Part shown: in pieces, positions 27,041-36,347 of the stretch
How the letters are laid out: each line of letters opens with the position of its first letter
How positions within the stretch are numbered: position 1 is the stretch's first letter
Assembly (NCBI RefSeq): GCF_013116745.1
Contig: NZ_JABFOE010000007.1
Location: 62,001-126,000, forward strand
Length of the DNA stretch: 64,000 bases
From: Arthrobacter sp. 260
Lineage (GTDB): Bacteria > Actinomycetota > Actinomycetes > Actinomycetales > Micrococcaceae
Direction: 5' to 3'
Position numbers and translations under genes: made by a program
The notes under the pieces: generated by a model
What the model was told of the DNA's origin: nothing
Seen by the model: the letters and a program-made list of their open reading frames with translations, nothing else
The model's database searches: none

Positions 27041-29806
27041 GTGCCCACTAAGGCAACGGACAAGAAGCCCGGCCGCAAGCTCGTCATTGTTGAGTCACCC
27101 GCAAAGAGCAAAACCATTGCGGGCTATCTTGGCGAGGGCTTCGAGGTCACGGCGTCCATGGGGCACATCCGGGATCTCCCCCAGCCCTCCGACCTGCCCG
27201 CCGAGCTCAAGAAGACCGGTGTCGGCAAGTTCGCGGTGGACCTCGACAAGGACTTCGAGCCCTACTACGTGGTCTCCGCCAACAAGAAGAAGACCGTCGC
27301 CGAGCTCAAGGCTGCACTCAAGGGCGCCGAAGCCCTCTACCTCGCAACTGACGGTGACCGCGAAGGTGAAGCGATCGCCTGGCACCTGCTCGAGGTCCTC
27401 AAGCCCAAGGTTCCCGTATACCGGCTGACCTTCCCCGAAATCACCAAGGAAGCCATCCAGCGTGCCCTGCTGGAAATGCGCGAACTCGACATCCCCATGG
27501 TCGATGCCCAGGAGACCCGGCGGATCCTCGACCGGCTCTACGGTTACGAGATTTCGCCGGTGCTGTGGCGCAAGGTGGCCCGCGGGCTCTCCGCTGGCCG
27601 GGTGCAGTCGGTTGCGACCCGCCTCGTGGTGGAACGCGAACGGGAACGGATGGCGTTCCGCGCCGCCTCGTACTGGGACCTGACTGGTTCGTTTTCGCCG
27701 CTGAGCGGCGACGAACGGCAATCCTTCGGCGCCAAACTGGTCAGCCTCGACGGTGCCCGCGTCGCCACCGGCAAGGACTTCAACGACCTGGGCGAGCTGA
27801 AGTCATCGACAGTTGCACGGCTCGACGCCGAGACCGCCGAATCCCTGGCAGCCGAACTCCAGACCTCCGAGTTCGCCGTCCGGTCAGTGGACACCAAGCC
27901 CTATACCCGCCGCCCGGCGGCGCCTTTCACGACGTCGACCCTGCAGCAGGAAGCGGCACGCAAGCTCCGCTTCTCCTCCCGGGTCACCATGCAGGTGGCA
28001 CAGCGGCTGTACGAAAACGGCTACATCACCTACATGCGAACCGACTCGCCAGCCCTGTCGGACCAGGCTGTCAACGCTGCCCGCCGCCAGGCCTCCGAAC
28101 TGTACGGCGCCGAATATGTGCCGGACGCCCGCCGGGTCTATAAGGGCAAGTCGAAGAACGCACAGGAGGCCCACGAGGCCATCCGTCCCGCGGGTGACTC
28201 CTTCCGTACCCCGGCCCAGGTGGCCGGCCAGCTCCGCGGCGACGAGTTCCGCCTGTACGAACTTATCTGGAAGCGGACCGTTGCCTCCCAGATGGCTGAC
28301 GCCAAGGGCTCGACGGCGACCGTCCGGCTAGGTGCGCTGGCAACCGGACCGGACGGCAGGACCCGCGACGCCGAGTTCTCCGCTTCCGGAACGGTGATCA
28401 CCTTCCGCGGTTTCATGGCCGCCTACGAGGAAGGCAAGGACGCCGGTCGCAACGAACAGGACGCCGCCGACGACGGTGGGCAGGGAGCGCGGCTCCCCAA
28501 CCTCAGCGCCGGGGACAAGCTGGGCGCCGAGGAAGTCACCGCCGTCGGGCATGAGACCTCGCCGCCGCCGCGTTACACCGAAGCCTCCCTGGTGAAGGTG
28601 CTTGAGGAGCTCGGCATCGGCCGTCCCTCCACGTACGCCGCGACCATTTCCACCATCATGGACCGCGGGTATGTGCGCACCCGTGGGCAGGCCCTGGTTC
28701 CCAGCTGGATCGCTTTCTCGGTGGTCCGGTTGCTGGAGGAACATTTCCACGACTACGTCGACTACGACTTCACGGCCGAGCTGGAAGAGGACCTTGACCG
28801 CATTGCCCGCGGCGAGGCTGGCCGGGTCGACTGGCTGAACCACTTCTACTACGGGGACCGCAAGGTCACCGGGCTGCACACCATCGTGAATGACCTGGGC
28901 GAGATTGATGCACGCAAGATCAACTCGATCGAGATCGCTGAGGGCATCACCCTGCGGGTCGGCAAGTTCGGTCCCTACCTGGAGAAGCCACTCGACCCCG
29001 ACGCCGAGGAGGGCACCGAGCCGCAACGCGCGAACGTGCCCGAGGATCTCGCTCCCGATGAGCTGACCGTTGAGAAGGCCATCGAACTGATGAACTCGTC
29101 CGGCACCGAAGAGCGCGTCCTTGGGGAGGACCCCGAAACGGGACGCACGATCGTAGCCCGCGACGGCCGGTACGGGCCCTACGTGATCGAACTGATCCCG
29201 GAGGTCACCGAGGAGGAACTGGCCAAGCAGCCGGTCGAGTACTACAAGAACGGCAAGCCGAAGCCGCCCAAAAAGCCGGTGAAGGAGAAGCCGCGGACGG
29301 GCTCCCTGTTCGCGTCGATGTCGCTGGAAACTGTCACGCTTGAGGATGCCCTGAAGCTGATGAATCTTCCCCGGATCCTTGGAACTGATGCCGAGGGCAA
29401 GGAGATCACTGTCCAGAACGGGCGGTTCGGTCCCTACCTGAAGAAGGGCACCGATTCGCGGTCCATCGGGTCGGAAGAGGAAATCTTCACCATCACCCTC
29501 GAGCAGGCGCTGGAGATCTATTCGCAGCCGAAGCAGCGGGGCGGCCGGGTGGCTGCCCCGCCGCTCGCCGAGTTCGGTGACGACCCGGTCTCCGAGAAGC
29601 CGGTAGTGGTCAAGGACGGTCGCTTCGGCCCGTACATTACCGACGGCGTCACCAACATCACCGTTCCGCGGTCGATGGCCATCGAGGAGCTGACCCGGGA
29701 GATGGCGCTCGACCTTCTGGCGGAGAAGCGCGCCAAGGGCCCGGTGCCGAAGAAGAAGCCGGCCACCCGGGCGCCAGCCAAGCGTAAAGTTGCTGCACGC
29801 AAGTAA
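27041..29806 (+). CDS. topA: DNA topoisomerase I
   Basis: A 921-residue type IA topoisomerase that relaxes negative supercoils. The Toprim domain starts with KLVIVESPAKSKTI and has ATDGDREGE (acidic triad around 104-110). The catalytic tyrosine is Tyr331 in GYITYMRTDSP. After about residue 600 come four actinobacterial topoisomerase C-terminal repeats, each with a (R/K)FGPY(L/V/I) core, and a Lys/Arg-rich tail typical of actinobacterial TopA. GTG start preceded by AGGAGA. Confidence 0.97.
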   Translation: MPTKATDKKPGRKLVIVESPAKSKTIAGYLGEGFEVTASMGHIRDLPQPSDLPAELKKTGVGKFAVDLDKDFEPYYVVSANKKKTVAELKAALKGAEALYLATDGDREGEAIAWHLLEVLKPKVPVYRLTFPEITKEAIQRALLEMRELDIPMVDAQETRRILDRLYGYEISPVLWRKVARGLSAGRVQSVATRLVVERERERMAFRAASYWDLTGSFSPLSGDERQSFGAKLVSLDGARVATGKDFNDLGELKSSTVARLDAETAESLAAELQTSEFAVRSVDTKPYTRRPAAPFTTSTLQQEAARKLRFSSRVTMQVAQRLYENGYITYMRTDSPALSDQAVNAARRQASELYGAEYVPDARRVYKGKSKNAQEAHEAIRPAGDSFRTPAQVAGQLRGDEFRLYELIWKRTVASQMADAKGSTATVRLGALATGPDGRTRDAEFSASGTVITFRGFMAAYEEGKDAGRNEQDAADDGGQGARLPNLSAGDKLGAEEVTAVGHETSPPPRYTEASLVKVLEELGIGRPSTYAATISTIMDRGYVRTRGQALVPSWIAFSVVRLLEEHFHDYVDYDFTAELEEDLDRIARGEAGRVDWLNHFYYGDRKVTGLHTIVNDLGEIDARKINSIEIAEGITLRVGKFGPYLEKPLDPDAEEGTEPQRANVPEDLAPDELTVEKAIELMNSSGTEERVLGEDPETGRTIVARDGRYGPYVIELIPEVTEEELAKQPVEYYKNGKPKPPKKPVKEKPRTGSLFASMSLETVTLEDALKLMNLPRILGTDAEGKEITVQNGRFGPYLKKGTDSRSIGSEEEIFTITLEQALEIYSQPKQRGGRVAAPPLAEFGDDPVSEKPVVVKDGRFGPYITDGVTNITVPRSMAIEELTREMALDLLAEKRAKGPVPKKKPATRAPAKRKVAARK

Positions 29807-29904
29807 AGGTTCGGTGGCGGATGCCACCGGGTAGGCCCGATCAGTCACAGGACGTCGTGGGGGCGCGTCGTCAACGGAAGTAGCTCACGAGACATAATGG
29901 AATC

Positions 29905-30927
29905 ATGCGTCTAGGCGTCCTCGATATTGGATCAAATACGGTGCACCTGCTCCTGGTGGATGCGCATGCCGGGGCACGACCGGTACCCTTCGCGTCCCAC
30001 AAGCGTCCACTCCAGTTGGTGGCGCACCTGGACGCCGACGGCGCCATCACCGATCAGGGGCAGGATGAGCTGATCAGCTTCGTCAAGGAAGCGCGGAAGT
30101 TCGCCGACCGCCACGGTGCTGAAGACTTCCTCGCTTTCTGCACCTCGGCCATCCGGGAGTCCGCGAACGGGGCCGCCGTGCTGCAGCGGGTCAAGGAGGA
30201 AACCGCCGTAGCGCTTCAGGAGCTCACCGGCGACCAGGAAGCGGCCATGACGTTCCAGGCCGTCCGTCGCTGGTACGGCTGGAGCGCCGGCTCAATTCTC
30301 AACCTCGACATCGGCGGCGGCTCCTTCGAAATGGCCATGGGCGCCGACGAACTGCCCGAGGTCGCCATCTCGGTGCCACTCGGAGCCGGACGGCTTACCC
30401 GGGACTGGCTCTCGGCTGACCCGCCCACCGCGAAGAGCGTCAAGAACCTCCGGCGATACATCCGCGGCACCATGAAGGAGGCGGCCGCTGAGTTCGCTTC
30501 CCTCGGTGAACCGCATCTGGTGGCGGGGACATCCAAGACGTTCCGGTCGCTGGCCAGACTGGCTGGCGCGGCGCCGTCGGCGGCAGGGCCGTTCGTGCGC
30601 AGGGAGCTCCGTCTCGAGGACCTGTCCCTCTGGACCAAGCGCCTGGCGGCCATGTCAGTGAAGGACCGGGTCAACCTCGACGGCGTCTCCGAGGCCCGGG
30701 CGGCGCAGGTGCTCGCCGGTGCACTGGTGGCCGAGGCTGCCCTTGAGGCGTTCAAGGTGGACAGCGTGAAGATCTGTCCGTGGGCGCTCCGCGAAGGCCT
30801 ACTGCTTCGACGGTTCGATACGAAGATGTTCGAAGCGCAGGAACCGATGCCAGCGGTCGGCGTCGGTCATGTGCAACTGAATTCGGCCCTCCAAGACACC
30901 CCGTGGGCAGGACGCGCGGCACTGTGA
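29905..30927 (+). CDS. Ppx/GppA family phosphatase
   Basis: A 340-residue exopolyphosphatase/pppGpp phosphatase family protein (Rv0496-like). The actin-like ATPase fold begins VLDIGSNTVHLLLVD, with LNLDIGGGSFEMAMG as phosphate loop 2. It lacks the C-terminal HD domain of GppA/Ppx enzymes, so it is the short type, whose preferred substrate (short polyphosphate or pppGpp) varies. CATAAT ends exactly 6 nt before the ATG and no Shine-Dalgarno is present, so leaderless. Its stop overlaps the GTG of the next gene. Confidence 0.9.
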   Translation: MRLGVLDIGSNTVHLLLVDAHAGARPVPFASHKRPLQLVAHLDADGAITDQGQDELISFVKEARKFADRHGAEDFLAFCTSAIRESANGAAVLQRVKEETAVALQELTGDQEAAMTFQAVRRWYGWSAGSILNLDIGGGSFEMAMGADELPEVAISVPLGAGRLTRDWLSADPPTAKSVKNLRRYIRGTMKEAAAEFASLGEPHLVAGTSKTFRSLARLAGAAPSAAGPFVRRELRLEDLSLWTKRLAAMSVKDRVNLDGVSEARAAQVLAGALVAEAALEAFKVDSVKICPWALREGLLLRRFDTKMFEAQEPMPAVGVGHVQLNSALQDTPWAGRAAL

Positions 30928-31739
30928 GCGGGGAAGCTGCACCGCAGCGGGACGGGGTGCGGGTCGCGCTCTCCAGCGCATCCGTCTACCCCCTCGCGGT
31001 GCATGAGGCGTTCGCCGTATCCCGGAACCTGGGCTATGACGGCGTCGAGGTGATGGTCACCAACAACCATGTCAGCCAGAATCCGGACATGCTCAGCGCG
31101 CTCAGCCGAGAGTATGACCAGCCGATTGTGGCGATCCATGCCCCGACCCTCCTGCTCACCCAGCAGGTGTGGGGCAAGGCGTGGACCAAGGTGGAAATGT
31201 CGGCCGCGATGGCGGCGGAGGTCGGGGCAACGACTGTAGTGGTCCATCCACCCTTCCGGTGGCAGAGCGGCTATGCCGAAAACTTCGCCGAGGGGGTGCA
31301 GCGCATCACCGCCGAATATGGGGTGACAGTCGCGGTCGAGAACATGTATCCGTGGCGGGTCCGGGGTCGTGAGGCGAAGGCCTATCTGCCGCACTGGAAC
31401 CCGGTGCCGCAGGGCTATGAAGCGGTCACCTGGGACTTCTCCCATGCAGCGATTGCCGGGATGGATTCGCTCGACGAAATGCGGACGCTCGGCGACCGGT
31501 TATCGCACGTGCACCTGACCGACGGTACGCCCAACGGCAGGGACGAGCACTTGTTGCCGGGGCAGGGGACACAGCGCTGCGCCGAATCCCTGCAGTTCCT
31601 CGGTGACTCGGGGTTCACCGGGGTGGTGGCGGTCGAGGTCAGCACCAGAAAAGCGAAAGGTGCCGACGAGCGGGACAAGTGGTTGGGGGAAACACTCGCT
31701 TTTGCTCGACGACACCTGGGTCAGGCCAAGGAAGCCTGA
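30924..31739 (+). CDS. Sugar phosphate isomerase/epimerase (xylose isomerase-like TIM barrel)
   Basis: About 271 residues, AP endonuclease 2 family TIM barrel. Putative metal-binding and active-site segments are VVVHPPFRW, VAVENMYPW, TWDFSHA, HVHLTDG and VAVEVS. Length and neighbourhood (Ppx before, proC after) match Rv0498. Substrate unknown. The GTG at 30924 overlaps the ppx stop (GTGA); longer in-frame extension runs inside ppx. Confidence 0.86.
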   Translation: MSGEAAPQRDGVRVALSSASVYPLAVHEAFAVSRNLGYDGVEVMVTNNHVSQNPDMLSALSREYDQPIVAIHAPTLLLTQQVWGKAWTKVEMSAAMAAEVGATTVVVHPPFRWQSGYAENFAEGVQRITAEYGVTVAVENMYPWRVRGREAKAYLPHWNPVPQGYEAVTWDFSHAAIAGMDSLDEMRTLGDRLSHVHLTDGTPNGRDEHLLPGQGTQRCAESLQFLGDSGFTGVVAVEVSTRKAKGADERDKWLGETLAFARRHLGQAKEA

Positions 31740-31740
31740 C

Positions 31741-31973
31741 GGTTATCACTCGCACCTCGAGGAGGTGTTACCAACACTAGGACCGCTACTTGTGCGTTAG
31801 CCGTGAGGCACCTGAGTGTTCCCCTTAAAGGGAACGGTGCCGGCGAGCTGTCCAAGCGAGTGGGGGGCAAGCTTGCGTCGCTCACCGGCACCTGAGACGG
31901 ATCAGACCCTAAGGCCTGATCCGTCATCACTCGCACCTTTATGAGGCAATAACGAGTGTACTGTTATTTCCTC
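31741..31973 (+). ncRNA. Structured intergenic region with competing hairpins (candidate RNA element)
   Basis: No gene lies in 31740-32033. Within it I see CACCTC/GAGGTG (31753-31758/31762-31767) competing with GTGTT/AACAC (31765-31769/31773-31777); GTTCCC/GGGAAC (31818-31823/31830-31835); GGTGCC (31836-31841), which can pair with GGCACC upstream (31807-31812) or downstream (31887-31892); GACGGATCAG/CTGATCCGTC (31896-31905/31916-31925); and AATAAC/GTTATT (31948-31953/31963-31968) flanked by GAGG/CCTC. Alternative pairing resembles an attenuator or riboswitch, or a small RNA gene. I recognise no named family. Confidence 0.45.
31926..31938 (+). repeat. Direct repeat ATCACTCGCACCT (copies at 31745-31757 and 31926-31938)
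   Basis: The 13-mer ATCACTCGCACCT occurs at 31745-31757 and 31926-31938, bracketing the structured region. GGCACCTGAG is also repeated at 31807-31816 and 31887-31896. Repeats on both sides suggest either paired regulator sites or an old duplication. Confidence 0.6.
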
Positions 31974-32033
31974 GTGAATATGCCTGAGGAGGCTGGGATA
32001 TCGCTGGGAATTCGGCCGTGGCAGGATGGATTC

Positions 32034-32879
32034 ATGAATAACACCCCTGAACCCACGATTTCCTTCCTCGGCTGCGGCTCCATGAATGAGGCAATTCTGG
32101 GGGGCCTGCTCGCCGGCGGGCTTTCACCCGAGCGCGTGAGCGCGACGGTCCGGGGAGCGGAACGGGCAGCAGAGCTGCGCGGCACCCATGGCATTACGGT
32201 GCTTGCCACCTCGGAAGACCCGGAGGCCAACCGGGTGGCCGCGGCGGGAGCCGACGTCGTCATCATGGGCGTCAAGCCGGTAGGAACCATCGACCTCGCC
32301 CGCGAAATCGCTCCAGTGCTGAAACCGACCACCACCGTCCTGAGCGTCGCCGCGGCCATCTCCCTGGCGATGCTGGAGGCCGCCCTCCCTGAAGGCCAGC
32401 CGGTCATCCGATCCATGCCGAACACGCCGTCCCGGCTCGGCAGGGGAGTGCTCTCCATCTCGGCGGGTACTCACGCCGATGCGGCCCTGATGGCGCAGGC
32501 GAGGGAGATCCTCAGCTCCGCCGGAACGGTGGTGGATATTCCGGAGAGTCAGGTCGACGCCCTGTCGGCGGTCAGCGGCTCCGGCCCTGCTTATGTGTTC
32601 TACCTTGCGGAGGCGATGGCCGCGGCCGGCGTGGAGCTGGGCCTCGATCCTGAGCTGGCCAAGGTCCTGGCCACCGAGACGGTGGCCGGAGCCGGTTTGA
32701 TGCTGGCGGAGCCGGGAGCCGACCCCACCGCGCTCCGACGGGCAGTGACCAGCCCCAACGGCACCACCGAGCAGGCGATTGCCACCTTCGACCGGCTGGA
32801 CCTGCCAGTGATCGTCGCCGCGGGAGCCCGGTCCGCCAGCAACCGTGCCAAGGCGATCACCGAGGAGCTGGACAGCTAA
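32034..32879 (+). CDS. proC: Pyrroline-5-carboxylate reductase
   Basis: A 281-residue NADPH-dependent enzyme for the last step of proline synthesis. The Rossmann motif FLGCGSMNEAIL is near the N-terminus, VIRSMPNTPSRLGRG is mid-protein, and VSGSGPAYVFYLAEAM plus the C-terminal TSPNGTTEQAI are the family signature. CAGGAT stands 6 nt before the ATG, with only a weak AGGA, so leaderless initiation is likely; an upstream in-frame GTG at 31956 falls in the inverted repeat and is less plausible. Confidence 0.94.
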   Translation: MNNTPEPTISFLGCGSMNEAILGGLLAGGLSPERVSATVRGAERAAELRGTHGITVLATSEDPEANRVAAAGADVVIMGVKPVGTIDLAREIAPVLKPTTTVLSVAAAISLAMLEAALPEGQPVIRSMPNTPSRLGRGVLSISAGTHADAALMAQAREILSSAGTVVDIPESQVDALSAVSGSGPAYVFYLAEAMAAAGVELGLDPELAKVLATETVAGAGLMLAEPGADPTALRRAVTSPNGTTEQAIATFDRLDLPVIVAAGARSASNRAKAITEELDS

Positions 32880-32911
32880 CCGATGACCCGCCCCACCCGG
32901 ATGCTTCCGGG

Positions 32912-33580
32912 TCAGGGGCGGGCGGCGAAGCGTTCCAGCAGATCCACATGGCCGGAGACAATCAGCATGTCCCGGCTGGTCACCTTGGTGTCCGGCCGGG
33001 CGTAGGTAAAGTCCTCGCCCGGCGATTTCACGCCGACCACTGTGACGCCGTATTTGGACCGTACCGCTGACTCGCCGAGGGTGAACCCCTGGGTCTCCTT
33101 GGGTGGGTACATCTTCACGATCGCGAAGCCGTCGTCGAACTCGATGAAGTCCAGCATGCGACCGCCCACCAAGTGGGCTGCCCGCACCCCGGCGTCCGCC
33201 TCGGGGTAGATGACGTGGTTGGCGCCGATCCGCTTCAGGATCTTTCCATGCGCCGGAGTAATCGCCTTGACCCACAGGTGGTCGATGCCGAGGTCCACCA
33301 GGTTCGCCGTAATCAGCACGCTTGACTCGATCGACGTTCCCACGCCGACGACGGCGGCGGTGAACTCCTGCGCCCCCAGCTGGCGGAGCGCGTCAATGTT
33401 GGTGGCATCGGCCTCGACCACATGGGTGAGCACCCCCGACCACTTCTGGACGAGCTGGGTGTCGCGTTCAATCGCCAGGACCTCGCGGCCCTGCTTCACC
33501 AGTTGGTCGGCGGTTGCTGAGCCAAAGCGGCCCAGCCCGATCACCAGGACCGGTGCGTTGTGTGCTGGTCTCTCAGCCAA
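32912..33580 (-). CDS. ktrA: Potassium uptake regulatory subunit (KtrA/TrkA, RCK protein)
   Basis: A 222-residue cytoplasmic gating subunit. The RCK_N domain has the nucleotide-binding VLVIGLGRFGSATADQL, an acidic ERD at the end of strand 2 and VEADATN; the RCK_C domain follows (GFTLGESAVRSKYGVTVVGV). Such subunits bind ATP/ADP or NAD(H) and open the KtrB channel. The gene overlaps the upstream ktrB end by 8 bp, indicating one operon. Confidence 0.92.
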   Translation of the reverse strand: MAERPAHNAPVLVIGLGRFGSATADQLVKQGREVLAIERDTQLVQKWSGVLTHVVEADATNIDALRQLGAQEFTAAVVGVGTSIESSVLITANLVDLGIDHLWVKAITPAHGKILKRIGANHVIYPEADAGVRAAHLVGGRMLDFIEFDDGFAIVKMYPPKETQGFTLGESAVRSKYGVTVVGVKSPGEDFTYARPDTKVTSRDMLIVSGHVDLLERFAARP

Positions 33581-34985
33581 TGATTGGCCTCTCTTCGGGG
33601 TAGTGGTAGAGGGTACTGCGTTGCCGCAGGGCTAGCGCGGAGGCGAGCGTGATGGTCCCCATCCGGCCAGCGAACATCAGCGCGGACAGCACATACTTGC
33701 CCTCCGGGGGCAACTCGGCGCTGAGGTTGGTGCTCAGCCCACAGGTGGCGAAGGCCGAGATCACCTCGAAGAGCACCCGGTTCAGGTCCTCCTCGGTCAT
33801 CCAGAGCAGGATCCCGCAGGCCACCAGCACCAGGGTTGCGCCCATGAAGATCACCGAGATGGCCACCCGCATCACACCCTCGGGGATTTTGCGTCCGTAG
33901 GCCTTCACATCGGAGTTGCCGCGGGCTTCAGCCACGATAGCAAGGAACATGACGGCGATGGTGGTCACCTTGATGCCGCCCGCGGTGGAGGCGGACCCAC
34001 CGCCAGCGAACATCAGGGCGTCGGTCAGCAGCATCGTCGCCGAGCCCATCTCCGCCTGGTCCACCAGGTTGAACCCGCCCGAGCGTGTCATCACCGAGGC
34101 GAAGAGGGCATGGATCACCTTGTCGCCGTCGTTGAATCCGCCGATGGTCCGGTTGTTGGACCATTCCATCGCCCCCCAGGCGACTGCGCCGGCCACCAGA
34201 AGAATCAGCGAGACATTGACGGTGAGCTTGGTGTGGAGGCTCCATTTGCGGACCCTGAGCCGGTACTGGATGAGGACCAGGATGACGGGAAAGCCGAGGC
34301 TACCCAGAAACACGCCAATCATCAGGGGTACCAGGATGAACAGGTCGGTCTCGTAGGGAACCAGCCCGTCGGAGTGTGGCGTGAAACCGGCGTTGTTGAA
34401 AGCGGAAATGGAGTAGAACACGCCGTGCCAGACAGCGAGCCAGAACGGTTCCCCGAGCACCATGAACCGTGGGATCAGCATCAGGGCGAGCACAATCTCG
34501 ACCACCACCGACGTGGTGATCACGATCCGCAGCAGCGTTCCCACTTCGCCGAGCCGGCTGGCGTTGTTGAGTGCCGACTGTGCCAGCAGCTTGCCGCGCA
34601 CTCCGAGCCGCTTGCTCACCATCAGTGCGAGCAGCGACGCAAGGGTCAGGGTGCCGAGGCCGCCCACGAAAATGGCAATCAGGATCACCAGCTGACCGAA
34701 GAAGGACCAGTACGCCGCGGTGGAGACAACTGTCAGCCCGACCACGCAGACCGCTGACACCGCGGTGAACATCGCATCGTGCAGGGGGGCGGCCTCACCG
34801 TCGGCGGTCGCTATCGGCAGGCTCAGCAGGGCGGTGAAGATGAGGATGACGCTAAAGAAGATGATCAGCGCGACGCGGGCGGGGGAACTGTTCGCCACCC
34901 CGTCGATGAAGTCCCGGACGCGAGCCAGCAGCCTCAGGTATACGCTCTGCTCTTCCCGCAGCCAGGACGGCTGTTGTCTTGCCAT
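33573..34985 (-). CDS. ktrB: TrkH/KtrB family potassium transporter
   Basis: About 470 residues, the membrane K+ translocation subunit. Four repeated M1-P-M2 units are visible, with pore-loop sequences such as TAVSAVCVVGLTVVST, SISAFNNAGFTP, MTRSGGFNLVD and ISAFATCGLSTNLS, each keeping a selectivity-filter glycine. It pairs with KtrA encoded downstream with 8-bp overlap. I start at MARQQP (34985); the frame to 35075 extends into the acuC promoter. Confidence 0.91.
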   Translation of the reverse strand: MARQQPSWLREEQSVYLRLLARVRDFIDGVANSSPARVALIIFFSVILIFTALLSLPIATADGEAAPLHDAMFTAVSAVCVVGLTVVSTAAYWSFFGQLVILIAIFVGGLGTLTLASLLALMVSKRLGVRGKLLAQSALNNASRLGEVGTLLRIVITTSVVVEIVLALMLIPRFMVLGEPFWLAVWHGVFYSISAFNNAGFTPHSDGLVPYETDLFILVPLMIGVFLGSLGFPVILVLIQYRLRVRKWSLHTKLTVNVSLILLVAGAVAWGAMEWSNNRTIGGFNDGDKVIHALFASVMTRSGGFNLVDQAEMGSATMLLTDALMFAGGGSASTAGGIKVTTIAVMFLAIVAEARGNSDVKAYGRKIPEGVMRVAISVIFMGATLVLVACGILLWMTEEDLNRVLFEVISAFATCGLSTNLSAELPPEGKYVLSALMFAGRMGTITLASALALRQRSTLYHYPEERPIIG

Positions 34986-35114
34986 AGCGCTCGCTTTGCC
35001 CCGGTTCCGCGGTCTCGACTTCGGCTGGATTACACCAGATGTCCTCCGAGTAGTAAACCACTTCCGGGATGCCACCGTGTCCAGACATCCCGCAAATCAC
35101 GTAGCCTGTCAGTG

Positions 35115-36314
35115 ATGAGTAGCGAATCCCCGTCGATCCCCACCAGCGTTGTCTGGGACGACTCAATGCTGGCCTACAACTTTGGCCCGACGCACCCGAT
35201 GAACCCGCAGCGGCTGGCGCTCACGGCACGTCTTTCCACTGACCTGGGTCTCTTCGACCACCAGGCCGTCACCCTCACCCCACCGTTCGTGGCAACTGAC
35301 GCGGAACTGGCTACCGTCCACGACGACGACTACATCGACGCGGTGCGGACGGCCGGAGCGGATCCCGAGCAGGCGGACCAGGCAGTGGGGCTGGGCACCG
35401 CTGACAATCCTGCGTTCGCTGGGATGCATGAGGCCAGCGCGCGGCTGGTTGGCGGTTCGCTGGCCGCCGCCGACGCCATTCTTGCGGGGCGTGCAGTGCA
35501 TGCGGTGAACTTCGGCGGCGGGATGCATCACGCTGGCCGCTCCATGGCCAGCGGGTTCTGTATCTACAACGACGCCGCCGCCGCCATCCAGCGGCTGCTC
35601 GACTCGGGGACTCAACGGGTCCTCTATATCGACGTCGACGCCCACCACGGTGACGGAACCCAGAGCATCTTCTGGAATGACCCGCGGGTGATGACCATTT
35701 CGCTGCATGAGACCGGGATGAGCCTGTTCCCGGGTACCGGATTTGCCAACGAGGTAGGGGGACCGCGCGCCGAGGGATACGCGGTCAACGTTGCACTACC
35801 GACCCTGGCTGGCGATGGCGCCTTCCTCCGCGCATTCCACGCAGTGGTTCCGCCGCTCGCGGAAGCCTTCCAGCCCGAGGTCATCCTGAGTCAGCATGGC
35901 TGCGATAGCCATGTTGACGACCCGCTGACCAATCTCAGGATCAGCGTCGATGCCCAACGCGACCTGATGGTCAGCATCAGTGACCTGGCAGCGCGGGTCT
36001 GCGAGGGCCGTTGGATCGCCACCGGCGGCGGAGGGTACAACCTCACGAGCGTGGTGCCCCGTGTCTGGTCAACACTGATTGCGGTGGCCGCCGGTGTGTC
36101 CGTCGGGCCCAAGACTCCGGTGCCCGAGTCCTGGCGATCCTACGTGCTCGAGCAGTACGGGACGACGGCGCCTCTCCTGATGGGTGACGGCGCGGATACC
36201 TGGTGGCGCTCCTGGGAAGTCGGCTACGATCCCAACGACGAGCTGGACCGCACGGTGATGGCCACCCGGAAGGCAATCTTTCCACTGCACGGCCTCGATC
36301 CGTGGTTTGACTAG
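35115..36314 (+). CDS. acuC: Acetoin utilization protein AcuC-like histone deacetylase family enzyme
   Basis: A class I-type zinc deacetylase of 399 residues. The sequence shows GGGMHHA with the catalytic His pair, IDVDAHHGDGTQ with zinc ligands Asp and His, SQHGCDSHVDDPL (the second zinc Asp) and GGGGYN. In Bacillus, AcuC deacetylates and activates acetyl-CoA synthetase; an acs gene is in this window at 9016, so that pairing is plausible. TAGCCT ends 7 nt before the ATG, giving a leaderless start. The longer open frame from 34779 is non-coding. Confidence 0.92.
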   Translation: MSSESPSIPTSVVWDDSMLAYNFGPTHPMNPQRLALTARLSTDLGLFDHQAVTLTPPFVATDAELATVHDDDYIDAVRTAGADPEQADQAVGLGTADNPAFAGMHEASARLVGGSLAAADAILAGRAVHAVNFGGGMHHAGRSMASGFCIYNDAAAAIQRLLDSGTQRVLYIDVDAHHGDGTQSIFWNDPRVMTISLHETGMSLFPGTGFANEVGGPRAEGYAVNVALPTLAGDGAFLRAFHAVVPPLAEAFQPEVILSQHGCDSHVDDPLTNLRISVDAQRDLMVSISDLAARVCEGRWIATGGGGYNLTSVVPRVWSTLIAVAAGVSVGPKTPVPESWRSYVLEQYGTTAPLLMGDGADTWWRSWEVGYDPNDELDRTVMATRKAIFPLHGLDPWFD

Positions 36315-36347
36315 CATCGAACGCATATATGCCGCTAGGGTAATGGA

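Noticed and set aside
28328..29848. 506-codon minus-strand frame opposite topA
   Set aside because: Shadow of topA; no start signal and no domain, despite its length.
31956..32033. Upstream GTG start extending ProC by 26 residues
   Set aside because: The GTG lies inside an inverted repeat, the extension is unlike ProC, and CAGGAT plus 6 nt marks 32034.
32124..33275. 383-codon minus-strand frame spanning proC and ktrA
   Set aside because: Crosses two well-supported genes on different strands and has no motif.
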